Assembly: GCA_019649035.1 (NCBI GenBank)
Contig: BMAT01003060.1
Coordinates: forward strand, 52,115 to 82,981
DNA from: Elysia marginata
Taxonomy: Eukaryota > Mollusca > Gastropoda > Plakobranchidae
DNA: 30,867 nt
Direction of reading: 5' to 3'
Under the pieces are notes generated by a model. That model saw nothing but the letters and a program-made list of their open reading frames with translations, did no database searches and was not told where the DNA came from. Below are positions 12,511 through 24,400 of this stretch, in pieces; position 1 is the first letter of the stretch; every line of letters starts with the position of its first letter. Both the position numbers and the translations under genes were made by a program.

Positions 12511-12513
12511 ACA

Positions 12514-12720
12514 AGAGAAGAAGAAGAAGAAGAAGAAGAAGAAGAAGAAGAAGAAGAAGAAGAAGAAGAAGAAGAAGAGCCAGAACAAAAGAAGAAGAAA
12601 AAGAAGAAGAANNNNNNNNNNNNNNNNNNNNNNNNNNNNNNNNNNNNNNNNNNNNNNNNNNNNNNNNNNNNNNNNNNNNNNNNNNNNNNNNNNNNNNGAA
12701 GAAGAAGAAGAAGAAGAAAG
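12514..12720. repeat. GAA trinucleotide microsatellite
   Basis: About twenty GAA units from 12514, an interruption (gagccagaacaaaa), more GAA/AAG, an N gap, then GAA again to about 12718. The frames over it are all repeat shadows. Confidence 0.97.
12612..12697. other. Assembly gap of 86 N
   Basis: Unknown bases inside the GAA tract. The true repeat length is unresolved. Confidence 0.99.
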
Positions 12721-12785
12721 AAAAATTCACAATTTTGTTTACCAGGCAGACGGGTAAACAGACAGATAGATAAAAATACAGAGAA

Positions 12786-12868
12786 TGAGGGAGAGACTGA
12801 TAGAGATATATAAATAGGTAAGAGAGTGAGAGATACAGAGAAACAGAGAGAGAAAAAGAGAGCGAAAA

Positions 12869-12900
<32 letters not shown>

Positions 12901-12917
12901 AGAGAGAGAGAGAGAGT
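12786..12917. repeat. GA-rich microsatellite
   Basis: Imperfect at first, then nearly pure (GA)n from 12869 with a ggggga interruption. Confidence 0.95.
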
Positions 12918-13144
12918 TCACGAACTTGTTCACGGTATGCTACACAACACAATGTATCCACAGGCCAATGAAAAGAAAATAATCCAGCGATATGGGTATT
13001 ATTCTTTTATTGTTAGTTACAAAAGTATTATTTTTCATCGTTTCAAAACTCGTACAATTTCTTCTGTAAGCTTGGAGTACGTTGCTTTCTTTCAAACTAT
13101 GATGAGCAATATTTACAAACAAGTTCACCTCGTCAGTTCAAACA

Positions 13145-13284
13145 CTGGACACATCACTCTCGCAAACAGTACCTGGACACATCACTCTCGCTAACAGTAT
13201 CTGGACACATCACTCTCGCAAACAGTACCTGGACACATCACTCTCCCAAACAGTACCTGGACACATCACTCTCGCAAACAGTAC
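13145..13284. repeat. 28-bp minisatellite, five copies
   Basis: Units beginning ctggacacatcactctcg start at 13145, 13173, 13201, 13229 and 13257, with single-base differences. No spacers lie between them. Confidence 0.97.
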
Positions 13285-13289
13285 CGGTG

Positions 13290-14990
13290 AGTCAAAAGTT
13301 TGGAAGTCTCAGGTAAGAACAATAAATCATTCAAATTTAATTCTTTTCCTATTTTTTCTCAACATTTTAAATTCAGAGATATTTTATTATCGTTCCACCA
13401 GAAATTGATAGTTTCAGGCATGTATCAAACCGTTGAAAGCCAGGACACTGACTGCATTGTACGAGACAAGCATCAACGCCTTGTCATATTGAATTTTCGA
13501 GATTTGGTTCAGTAACTGATTGCGAGACTACAATGAAAGAAAAAAAGCTTAGTGCAAATATTCGTAGCCCTCAAGTTCATTGGTTAGTAAAGGTTAGAAA
13601 AAATACTAAATTTTAGCTGACCTCACTCTCAATTGCTTACAGATATGGTGTTAACTAGGTCACGTCCTATGGCGGGCTAGGGTGGTAGCTTTCAAAGAAA
13701 TGAAATAGAAAAACGAAATCAAACAAAAACAAACGTACCAATGAACATATCTTCCTATATTGGGTTTTCATTTTTGGTTATGTTGCAAAGAAAACAACGT
13801 GGGTCTTTTTATATATAAACATCTTGGAAGTACATAGTGGTAAGCAGATATTGAAAAGAATAATTTAGCTTCAGGTCGACAATAGCCACGATGTCATAAA
13901 GTATTTGAAGTTCTTCGTTGTTAGAATTAAAACTCGCATTTTGTTGCAAGCTAAATTGAAAATATCATGAAATAAATAAATATATAAGTAACGCAATAAC
14001 ACACACATGCTTTCACACAAACCAGCAGAATTTGCTTCTCTCAAATGTTCGTCCTGTTGGTCATAAAAGATCTGTCATAGCACAGCAGTATCAACAACAG
14101 ACTGCCATTTTTCTCACTTACAACTTAATTTTCCATATTTTTTACACTACTTTAATGTCAGTCACAAAACATGCTTGACAGCAACATCAGGATAAATTGA
14201 CTTTTATGAAATCTTAACTTTACAACTTGTGACAAGCTTCTGCAATGTCGTAAAATGTTATTATTAAGTATATTCACATAGCTGGCATTCATAGAGAACA
14301 AAAGACAAAGCGGTAGGTCTCTGCTGTGGCTCAATTCGTACTGCATAGTTAAGGGATCTGAGTGTGTATGTGTATAATAATCGCAGATTTACTATTGGGT
14401 TCACATGCTGAGGCTTTAAATGTTAACTTTTTGGTATTTGTATACAACAGCTAGATTTACTTATGAGAACTGATTTTTTTTTTGTCTATAGACTAACAGA
14501 AAAAAGAGGAGTCTGGGCCACAACCCTTAGCTTATTGTGAATAAAAAGTTTTTAAAAATAGGCAACGAAATGTCCAAAGGTCGCGAGACAAAGAACCTGA
14601 AAACCCGCATCTTTTCATCTGCGAGGGAAAATCATCCACTCGACGATATTACATCAAAGTACTGACTTGTGTGAGTCTAACTTGTGCCGACTGCCTCAGA
14701 AATTTACTATTTCATTTCTTGTTCTTTAGTGTTTACTTTTGTGTTTTGTGTACGGAATTCTATCCATTTCTACCTTCGCGAAGTTCTCTTGGTACCTTGT
14801 GTGTGTAATCTGTAGGTTTCTATGAGACAAATCTTACCTAAAACCATGATTTGTTGTTGTTGAAAACTTCAAATACACACTGAACAAGCGCTGGTATTGT
14901 TGAAAACATTTGACATTTTGTGATATGTAGAAGAACTAATCCCTCTAAGCCTGGGGTTATAGGATCATACTAAGCAAGTTCAGAAATGGT
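13290..14990. other. Region downstream of the NOS1AP-like gene, no gene recognised
   Basis: AT-rich. Frames at 13300-13515 (plus) and 14158-14346 (minus) show no motif. Part could be distal 3' UTR of the minus-strand gene. Confidence 0.5.
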
Positions 14991-14994
14991 ATAA

Positions 14995-15000
14995 TTTATT
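14995..15000 (-). promoter_or_regulatory. Polyadenylation signal AATAAA, NOS1AP-like 3' UTR
   Basis: A canonical hexamer on the minus strand about 205 bases after the stop codon at 15205. A GT-rich stretch lies further downstream near 14885-14870. It is the first canonical signal after the stop, but the cleavage site is not defined. Confidence 0.5.
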
Positions 15001-15204
15001 TCATATTGTTTTTAAGTTGCATAAACTGATAAGTGGCTATTACTTTCTTTAGTCTGAAAAAGTTCATGATACTTATGTTATATCACTCAAGTCTAAGAAA
15101 AAATGGACAAGAGCCTTTTAAGTGTCAGAGGACATTTGTAAAAGGTACATAAATATTTTTTCAAATTCTCAACATATTTTGCTATACTATAAAGATAGTG
15201 GCTA

Positions 15205-17342
15205 TTAACTTCTGAGAGACTTCGCCCTGTTACTCTCCTTATTTCCATTGTTTGAGGAGGCAGGGCTCCTAGGCGTGCTGGCGTGGTTCAGTCTATTCTT
15301 CCATTTCTCGGGCGTGGCCATCTGTTGCTGCTGCTGCTGCTGTTCCCGTGGCTGATAGTGTTGCTGCTGGAACTGGTTCCCTTGTGGTTGTTGCTCGTTT
15401 GAATGATGCTGTCGCTGGTTTGAGCCCTGACGCTGAAGTTGGTAGTTGTCGTGTCTGTTGTAGCCTTGCTGGTTGTGCTGCTGCTGCGGTAGTTGTTGTT
15501 GTTGTTGTTGTGGATAATGATGTTGCTGCTGTTGTTTTTGTAATTGGTGTTTCCTCGGGCTGACATTTTGAAAGTTGTTTTTGTTGTCAAAAGATTCCCT
15601 GTTAGCACTGCATGAGTTATCGTTGCTACGTTGATAGTGATAGCGAGGGCTGTTGTGCTGGTGGCCTGAGGAATTCAGATCATTGACGCGCCCGCCCATG
15701 TTTGGTGGTAGAGGTGACGGAGAGGACGATACGTTGCTGTGGTTGCTGCTACTGCTCTCCCCTCCACCAGTATAGGAGGAGGTTGAGGAGCGCGTGCTAC
15801 AGTCGCTGTATCTGTAAGCCTGGCTGCCACTGGTGCGACTGTTTGACCGCATGACCACCCCGCTCGGGTTTGTGCTATTGCCAGGGCCGGTGACGACTTG
15901 GTTCGGACCTGGAGCGCACACGCCGCTGCTGAAGTTATTATCAGAGTTTGAGAACCCATTGCTAATGTTGTTGACGTAGTTGTGATGCGTGCTTGTGCCG
16001 GCATTGCTAGCCTTGTGAGTGGGAAAGGCTTCCCTGTCCAAAGGCACAGATTGGAGATGTTGGTTAGTGGCGGGGGATTGGCTGGCACGTTGGTTGTCCA
16101 CAGAACTGGAAGTCAAGGGAGCTCCGTACCAGCTCCCCCTTTCCCAACGCTCGATGGAGCGACTTGAGCGCTGATGTCTGGGCGGCGGGTCTAGTTTTGG
16201 CGTTGCTCCGTTGATAGATCCTTGGGGTCCCGGAGAGAGGGCGATCTGGCCGGACACATTAGCAAAACTGTGGCCAGAGTAGGAGGAGGAGCATGAAGCC
16301 GAAGCTGACGGAAACGACGCTGGGGCCACGTTTGGTAACGAGGATGACAGAATTGGGTTTGAAGTGTTGGCCATCGACTCAGGGGAAGACGAAGCTAACG
16401 GGGACTGCTGGTTTTTCTTCGTAGGCGACTTCCTTTGTTTGTGTGGCTTTGTCGCAGTAGGCGCATGCTGGCCCGTGGGTGATGGTAATGACGACAGTGA
16501 TATACCCATCCGGTGTCTCGGAGACTGCAACGGCGAGATTAACTTGACACAGTCTGAGGCTTTGCGCAGTGGCGAACTACTGGCGGGACCTTTATACAAG
16601 TTTTGAGCCGGGTGCATGTTGGCGCTGGTGGAGACAGGACTAGGTATAGAAGAGGAGGCCGCTCTCCCTGTGTTTACATTACCTCCCTTTGCGGGGCATC
16701 GAGCGGTGTCCGGTTTGGTCAGCTGTGCTCCAGCACAGCCGGCGTTCGATGACATCGAATGTGTTGAAGCTGAAGACACAACTGACTGAGGCAGGGACAT
16801 AGATGACATTGATGATGACGACAACGATGCTAGCAGCTGTTGAGAGGACGACCCAGAAGAGAAGGATGAGTAAGGGGACGATGAGCCCACTGAATGTACC
16901 GGCTGAAGCCCAGTCGAGCCGTCCCCACCTCGCATCTCCCTCCTGCTCGCTGCATCATCAGTAACATCGTCGTTGCTGTCTCGACTGTCTGCCTTGATGG
17001 TGCTGCTCTTGCTGTGTGTGGAAGATATGGGCGAGGCTGACACGGACCTGGCACTGAAGTTCACCAACCAGCCGCCTGGCTGGATCTTGTCCATGTCGAA
17101 CCTGGTGTTGCACGCGTAGGAATCCTGAGATGACGAGGATGACGTGTTGAGCATCGTCATGGAGGAAGACGAAGCGGAAGGGTTGGGGGAGGAAGCGGAA
17201 ATGAAGCCGTACGGGTTAAGCCAGACTCCCTGCGCCCCACCACCCGTGGTGCCGTCACAGCCGTTACCCATGGCGTAGTAGCTGAGACTTTCAGACGACA
17301 TTTCCTTGTGGCCGCTGTCTGGGGAGTCCGCCTCCAGGCACC
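15205..17342 (-). CDS. NOS1AP: NOS1AP-like exon j: long low-complexity terminal exon with stop
   Basis: The acceptor acatttcag joins in phase 1 to give [19 protein letters not shown]. One open frame then runs about 710 codons to the stop at 15205-15207. It is dominated by Ser, with Asn runs and, near the end, Gln/His runs coded by CAG/CAA repeats (about 15300-15540). Short islands containing Trp stand out: [29 protein letters not shown] and [11 protein letters not shown] basic patch ([12 protein letters not shown]) is also present. The tail is predicted to be disordered. It ends AKSLRS, which is not a PDZ ligand, and no vertebrate counterpart was recognised. Overlapping frames on both strands are composition shadows. 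Confidence 0.9.
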
Positions 17343-20300
17343 CTGAAATGTGCAGTGGTAAACAGTGTCAGACTGAAAAACTTCCATCCTTTTTTATTCC
17401 AGGTCAAACCTATCTCAAATAACTCGTCTGAGAAAGCAGATACTTTTATTACAATGAAAGGAATAAAGGAATTTCTAGTAATTTAATTTTAAGTTCTTTA
17501 TATGTTACTTTCGCTTTTCGTCAACTTGCTGTTGTAATCTAATAAACCGAATAATATTTAATTAAAATCAGTTTCAGCGATAGATAAACGAGTGCGATAG
17601 TGTAAAAGCATTATTTAAAACCTATAAATATTCTATCAATGAAAACAATGCCGTAGATACCTGTATAGAAAGAAAATTAATCTACAATTGCCACAAAGTA
17701 ACATGATAAATAGCACACATTAAACTACGACTTAATGTTTTTCCAATAATCAGACATCCAGTTAAAATAAGAATCAGCGATAGAAAGATACTGTTAAGGC
17801 TCTATAAATCTTAACAAGCGGCTATCAGTTCAGAGGGATCTTAAAGCTTAGACAAGTGGTGACTGAAATGGTCTCATTTTCGGAGAGTCACAATTCGTAC
17901 CATCAGAAATGGTTGCTTTTCTATTGGCAAACATATTGACGTTAGCGCCCCCTCCCATCAGCAACTTGGACGCGTTCATCACAAATTGGCTGTGCTGATT
18001 GGTTGAATTGAAATCAGGCAAGTAGATCGGCGCGGGTCGGGGAGTGGTCGAGTCTGGAAGGCTGCTTATCTGAATGCGATCATTGGAAACACAAGAGAAT
18101 AATAATTTAGTATACTCTACGAAGGGAAAAGACATGGAGATGGAAAGGCAGAGAAAGAGAGGAAGAGATAGTAGGAAAGGGGAGTTTGGTTTCTAAGTCA
18201 AAGCAACGGCAACAGAAAATCATATAATTACTTGTAGTGTAAAAACTGGTACCAGACAAAACATCTATGAGTTTCATTAAAAATTTACTTGACTGTAAAA
18301 CGCTTTAGGACACTCCATGAGTGTGGGTTTTTTTGTGCTGTAACCATATGTGGTTTTGCTAAACACACAAACAGACGAACTTCATCTTCGTACAGCGTCA
18401 TTATTGCTATTCAATTTAGCTCTCTGGTCACAAGGTTTCACGGTGAAGATTGCGATAGGGCCGAGGTCAACAATGAGGATGGAAGCAATACTGATACATG
18501 TATGAACATTATCCTACCTGTCCACCTTCGTTAAAGAGTTTGAACTGAGAACCTCCCAAACTGACGGGCCTGCTAGCGACTCCACCACCGCTGCTACTTC
18601 CGACCTCGATGCCTGCAGACGACATACAGTTGACGTCAGTGGCGCCACCTGTGATCTTCAGCTCCAGGTCCTGAACACGTGACACAAGCAATGTCACGTG
18701 ACTGAGTAGGTCCTTGTTGTGAAGTAAAAGCTGGTGTGTGCGTGCCTGGGAATCGGGGATAAACGGACGATGAACTTCTTGTAAAATTTCCCGTTGACTC
18801 ATCGATATATAACAAGTTCATTGAGCTACTGTGTTGAACAAAAGAAATAGATTTCTCTCTGTTGAACAAAATATAATCATGTCAGTTTTTTCCTTGAAAC
18901 ATTTTAGTACCGATACAGTTTTTGGGTTGAAAACATTATTACCTGAAACAGTCAGAGAGAAGGCATTCGCTGAAAACTAATATCGCAGAGCGTTCAACGA
19001 ACCGGTAGGAAAAAAATGTGTTTTCGAATAAACATTCCATAAAACATTGATAAGAAAATCTGATCAAGTGGCAGGTATTTGAAAACATTTCATGAACCTT
19101 CGAACTCTCAACTTTGGAGACCAAACAAAACCTACCTGCGCTTCAATTCGGGCCGCAGTTTCGGCAGAAAGTTGGTCTTTGAGAAGATGCACCTGCGCTA
19201 CAGCCACCTAGAGATAAAACGCACAGTACAGGTACGTCTGAGAGTTCTTTATTTCAGGTCAAAATGATACATGAAATAAACAACGGAAATCACTTACAAA
19301 AACAGAGGCTATATCAACCGTAATCCTTTAAAAATGCATCGATGTAAAAAGGGCTCTGACTTTAAAGAATGATTTTGTTCTATACACAAAAACTTTTTAA
19401 GTAATTGATTTAGAGCTAAATGGTGCAATACATTTACTTTCGGATCACATATTTCAGATGAAGACAAAAATACACCAAATTGAAGAATGTACGCGACTCT
19501 TGATTTCAACCATGGTAGCATAAATCTCATCTTTTAGAAACACAATCTTGTCTTGCACATAATTATCTCTGTATAATGTGTCCTAAACCGAACTTTTCTA
19601 AGACTAAAAACATTTACAGTAAAGGGTCTGGTCAAAATAAGTACAGCTCTTAAAATTTTCGGTTGACTTATATCAAGGTTTTGAGAGAGGCAGACAGTTT
19701 GTAAAATTTTCACGCAATATAAATACAATAACCATTTTATCTACCATGATCAACCCCTTTATCTTAAAACACAAGTTATAGAGAACCTGATATAATATGT
19801 ACAAAAAAAAACCCCAGTGAAATATTTGTTTGCGTTTGCCTTAATATGCTGGTGAAAATTTCCTTCTTCCTGACTCGTTTTTTTTCTTCTTCCACAGACA
19901 TGCTATCATCGTCATCACTCCCCTTCTATTTCGTAACACAAAATTTAAATTATCACCGAAGAATTTCTCTTTTAATATAGAGAGTTAACTTTTTAGTAAA
20001 TCAAAAAATGCACTGTATGAACTTTTTAACTTTTTAACTACACCTGAGTATTGCAATAGATGCAGAGTAAAATGAATTTACCACACTCAATGTTTCTAAG
20101 GGAAATAATCCACACAGAGCCCAATGTCCCTCTCCGTGTTTACCTGTGTCTGATGCTGTTCTTGCTCCAGTTGTTGCCGCAGGAGTTGCATCTGATGGTG
20201 CTGGCTAAGCGGCAGCGCCGAGTGTCTCTCAGGGCTGCTGCTACAACTACTGTTGATGATGTTAGCGCCGCACTCGATGTTCCTCGAGTCTTTCTGAGGG

Positions 20301-21418
20301 GACGCCAGACTTCGAGAGCTCTGTGGAATGGTTTGAGATAGGGCTTTAGCTGTTAGAATAGGAGGGTAGACAGATCTGAGGGGACGCCATACTTCAAGAG
20401 CTCTGTGGAATTGTTTGAGATAGGGCTTTAGCTGTTAGAAGAGGAGGATAGAAAGATCTGAGGGGACGCCAGACTTCGAGAGCTCTGTGGAATGGTTTGA
20501 GATAGGGCTTTAGCTGTTAGAAGAGGAGGATAGACAGATCTGAGGTGACGCCAGACTTCGTGAGCTCTGTGGAATGGTTTTAGATAGGGCTTTAGCTGTT
20601 AGAAGAGGAGGATAGCTGCTGCTTCAGGTTAATATGTTTTAACAGAAAAATATCAATGAAAGGATTCTAATCATTTGACATAGTGCAAAATGAGAGCTGA
20701 ATGCGCAAAGAAAGAAGCTCGTAATATAACATCCAAGCACGAGCTTGCTTCAAGCTAAGCACAACTTTACATATAGTAGTAATGCATGAAAAACGATGAA
20801 ATGCGGAAAAAAAAAGTCCACAACTTGTACCGTTAAACTCTTCTTAATTACTTTGAAATGTTACAAAAAAGAGCATAAAATTTTCATGAAAAATATTCTA
20901 CTCCCGTGCCTATACCATCGCTACACACAAGAACATACAAACTTCAATACAGACCCTGAATTTAAAACTGCGCCAAAAGATTTTACTTATAAAACACGAA
21001 AATGTTTTTAAATAGTTGCATTTGTTAGGCCTAATTCCTAAGACTCCCGAACATAAAACAATTTTAATGCCTCTTCAAAACATTTTAAAACAAACTTGAA
21101 GACGTTCAGTTCTCCTTACACAACTCGACTGAAGACTGAGTTCATTGGGCGGACTGGCTTTCTGTTTGTGATGGCTGCTGCTGCTGCTACCATTGTTGCT
21201 GTTGCTGTTGTTGTTGTGGTTGTTGTTGCTGTCACCAGCTGATGTTGTGCTACTTACTGTGGTACTAGGTGAGGCGGCCGTGTTTAGCGCTTTCTTCTCT
21301 TGTCCACTCTGTTGGCCACTGGGCGAGCCTGGACGCGATAAAATGACCAATTCTCGATTATACATTTAGTCTATGTAATTTTATAACTGTAATCCATTTT
21401 ATAAGAGAGAGAGAGAGA

Positions 21419-21463
<45 letters not shown>

Positions 21464-24400
21464 GTAAGCTAAATCAGGCAATATGATAGTCAATGTTGAC
21501 ATGATTGCATGGAATACACTGTACGAAAATAATTAATAGGAAACTTCAGAAGTGCGATTTTGTCTGGTCTTCTCACAAATCGCAGAGAGAGGGGGGAAAA
21601 GGAGAGAGATAGAGAGAGGGAGGGAGAGAGAGGGATAGAGACAGATAAAGAGGGAGTGAGTGGGAATGGGGGAAGAGAGAGTTAGAAAGAGAGAGTGGGA
21701 GAGTGAGAGGTGTGGGGGTGTGTTTATGTGTATTTTTCTTTTACATTCGTCAATAAGTATTATTCCTATGTTTCAATGTTTTAAACCATAAATATGTGAT
21801 ACGCAACGGTGAAAACAAGTTCCCTGTGGGATGAATAAAATCTTTATTACCGTGGCAGCGTGGCAGAGTGATTAGCGCGTCAGACTTGAGATCTGGAGGT
21901 CGAGGGTTCGATTCCCGGCCATGCTATGTTTCAATTGCCTTCGAAAAGCAATTTCCCTTACTTTCCCCATTCCACCCACCTGTAAAACGGGTACCTGGCT
22001 AAAGGCAGTGCTTGAAATTTGTGGAATGTTAGTATTCGAGCGCCTAACAGGCAGCTTTACTGGAATTCTCTGAAATATGAGTTGAATTTGCTCTGGTGTG
22101 TATAGGCCTGCTTGGGTAAATAATTATGTAAAGACATGAGACTGCTTTCGGCGGTGAAGGACTCTAAACATATTTAATATTTATTTATTCATCTTATCTT
22201 TTCTTAAATAAATTACGTGACCCCAGTCGATCACCCCCTAGACTGTTCTCACCCTTATTGGACCCCCTGGTGTCCTGTCCCGGCGGCTCCTCTTTGATTT
22301 GAGACACAGGCCGACTGCTCGTGGGCGCACCCAGTTTGTGACACACTTCAAATGCTTGACCAATCGTTCTCACAATGCGCATCGCCTGGCTCTATCCACA
22401 GGACAGACACAGAGAAAAACCAGATAAATGTCTCTTGAAAAGAACGAATTCGTAAAATATCGGAATATTTTTTTTTTTTTTTTGGAAAACGGCATTTAAT
22501 ATGAAAACGCCGAAAAGTAGGTTCTTTACACTTGTTGTTATGTTTCAATCAAATCTTGTTTAACTTTCCTGACATTATAGTAGTTTCGTGTCTCTTTAGA
22601 CTTTGTAAGCTCAGAAAAGCAGCAGGGTTTCAAGCACACATGCCTTTAAGTGTGAGCGTCGAGCTGTGGCTTAGCAGGTCGGCCATTGGTCTTTGGGAAA
22701 AGGCTTTTTGTCCAAACATGTCCGCACCTTACTGGGGGTGAAATGAGTGTTTGGATATAGACAGTAAACGATCCTGAATGTGAATTCAGAATGTAAATTG
22801 GTTGGTAAGGGCCTATCGGAAAACTCATGTAAAAACACATGGTGGACATAGTGATGGTGCTACTATTTACAAAGTTGCGCCCTCCGAAAAAAAAACAACA
22901 AACTGTTCGTTGGGATGACTAACATGGTTAATAGTTTACTCAACTCGGATCGTGGTTTTATGAAATAGGATATCTTTGAAGTTAAAAAAAATGAAATGTT
23001 TTTAAAACAAATTCCGGGACTTGTTGGAGGAAAAACAGATTTTCGTAAACCGTAAAAGATCAAAAACCTCTTTGTTATTTACCTATTAGGTTGATAAACT
23101 GCTTGTTTTTTTTTTTATTTCCATGTCCAGAATTACTGAATAAATTTTCTGAGAAAATGAGAGCTTTTTTCATTTGTGTTACAAATCAGGCTAAACACTC
23201 ACAAGGAAAACACAAATAAAAAAATGTTGCCCTCTTTCACATTGACCAGTGTTACCTCACTGAACCGTCAACAGCATCTTTATATGGAATCTATAAAGTT
23301 TACATCTTCAAGTTTTCGTTTCCCTCAGATAAATGTAGCTTGTAAACTTTTGTTGCGTTAACACTTGAATTTCTCTCGCTTGAGTTCTCTTTACCAGTAT
23401 CCATTGGGAACGTAGTGTCGCCGACGAGGGTAAGTGTTTTTTTACCCTTGACTCATCTCTTGACGGCCTGGTTCTGTCAACTGTATTTAAAAAGATTTTA
23501 ACCTGTTTGGAGCTTTCAGAAAATCACAGGGTCTCCGCTTTAACGCACAATCAATCTCTCAGGTCCAGCAATGATTTCAGCAAATGTAGACAATTTGTGC
23601 CCCGTCCTGGGTTTTGGATGCTTGAATAAGTCTGAAGGAGACGTTACCGCCCAGCGGTAGACGTTGCTTGTTTCACGTCTCGTTAGACTCCCACGTTCTC
23701 TCGTGTCAGCGCCTAAGAGACCCGGGATCTAACACGAAACTTTCAAATTTGCCATTCCCACTTTTAGAGTGGATCGACATGAAACCAACCAAAAGTTTCA
23801 TCGGAAAAACAGGCGAGAAGTAGATTGAGCGTAATCAGACATCACGATTTCTTATTTCCGCGGGAGAAAACAGAAACGAGCTTTCTTTGCTCTCTTGTCT
23901 GGCCCACCCTCTGCCCTGCCTTTTGTTAAAAACACTTTGTCCTTGCTCTGTTCATGAAGCGTTTAGTCTTATCAATTTGAACCGTACCAAGTTAAAATCT
24001 TGTTTTAAAACAAACGAAGAGTTTCTTTAATTCTTCTTTCAGTTTGTGATAATCCATCTTCCACTGAATGTGCCGACTATAAGCGCAAAAAAACTGCTCT
24101 ACTACTTCAGTATGAATATTAAGATTGTGCAAAGTTCACTGTCTTGAATAATATTCGTGTCTAGACACATGTCTTAAACCAGGAGTCCAGCTTCATTCAC
24201 GCTCAAGGATACATTTTTGATGATCTTACAAAGACAAAAGAAATGATTTTGATCTTTTTAAGTGTAAATTATTGGCCTATAGCCAAAGCAAATAGTTCAT
24301 ATTTTCGAAAAGTAGAACCAACAACTTTATATAGATATTCCTTCTACCCTTGTTACTGCGAAACATGACTTGACATTTTTGAAGTTCGATCTCGATGAAC

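Noticed and set aside
12383-12933. Open frames rich in Lys, Glu, Arg or Leu
   Set aside because: They are translations of the GAA and GA microsatellites and cross an N gap.
13145-13284. 28-bp repeats suggesting a CRISPR array
   Set aside because: The units are contiguous without spacers and the sequence is eukaryotic, so this is a minisatellite.
15348-16606. Several plus-strand and off-frame open frames across the last NOS1AP-like exon
   Set aside because: They are antisense or shifted readings of CAG/CAA and Ser-codon repeats and have no domain or splice support.
20060-20341. 93-codon plus-strand frame
   Set aside because: It is the reverse of NOS1AP-like exon f, whose minus-strand reading matches the family.
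21851-21934. A working tRNA-Ser(TGA) gene
   Set aside because: The acceptor stem pairs poorly, there is no long variable arm, and a SINE-like body follows.
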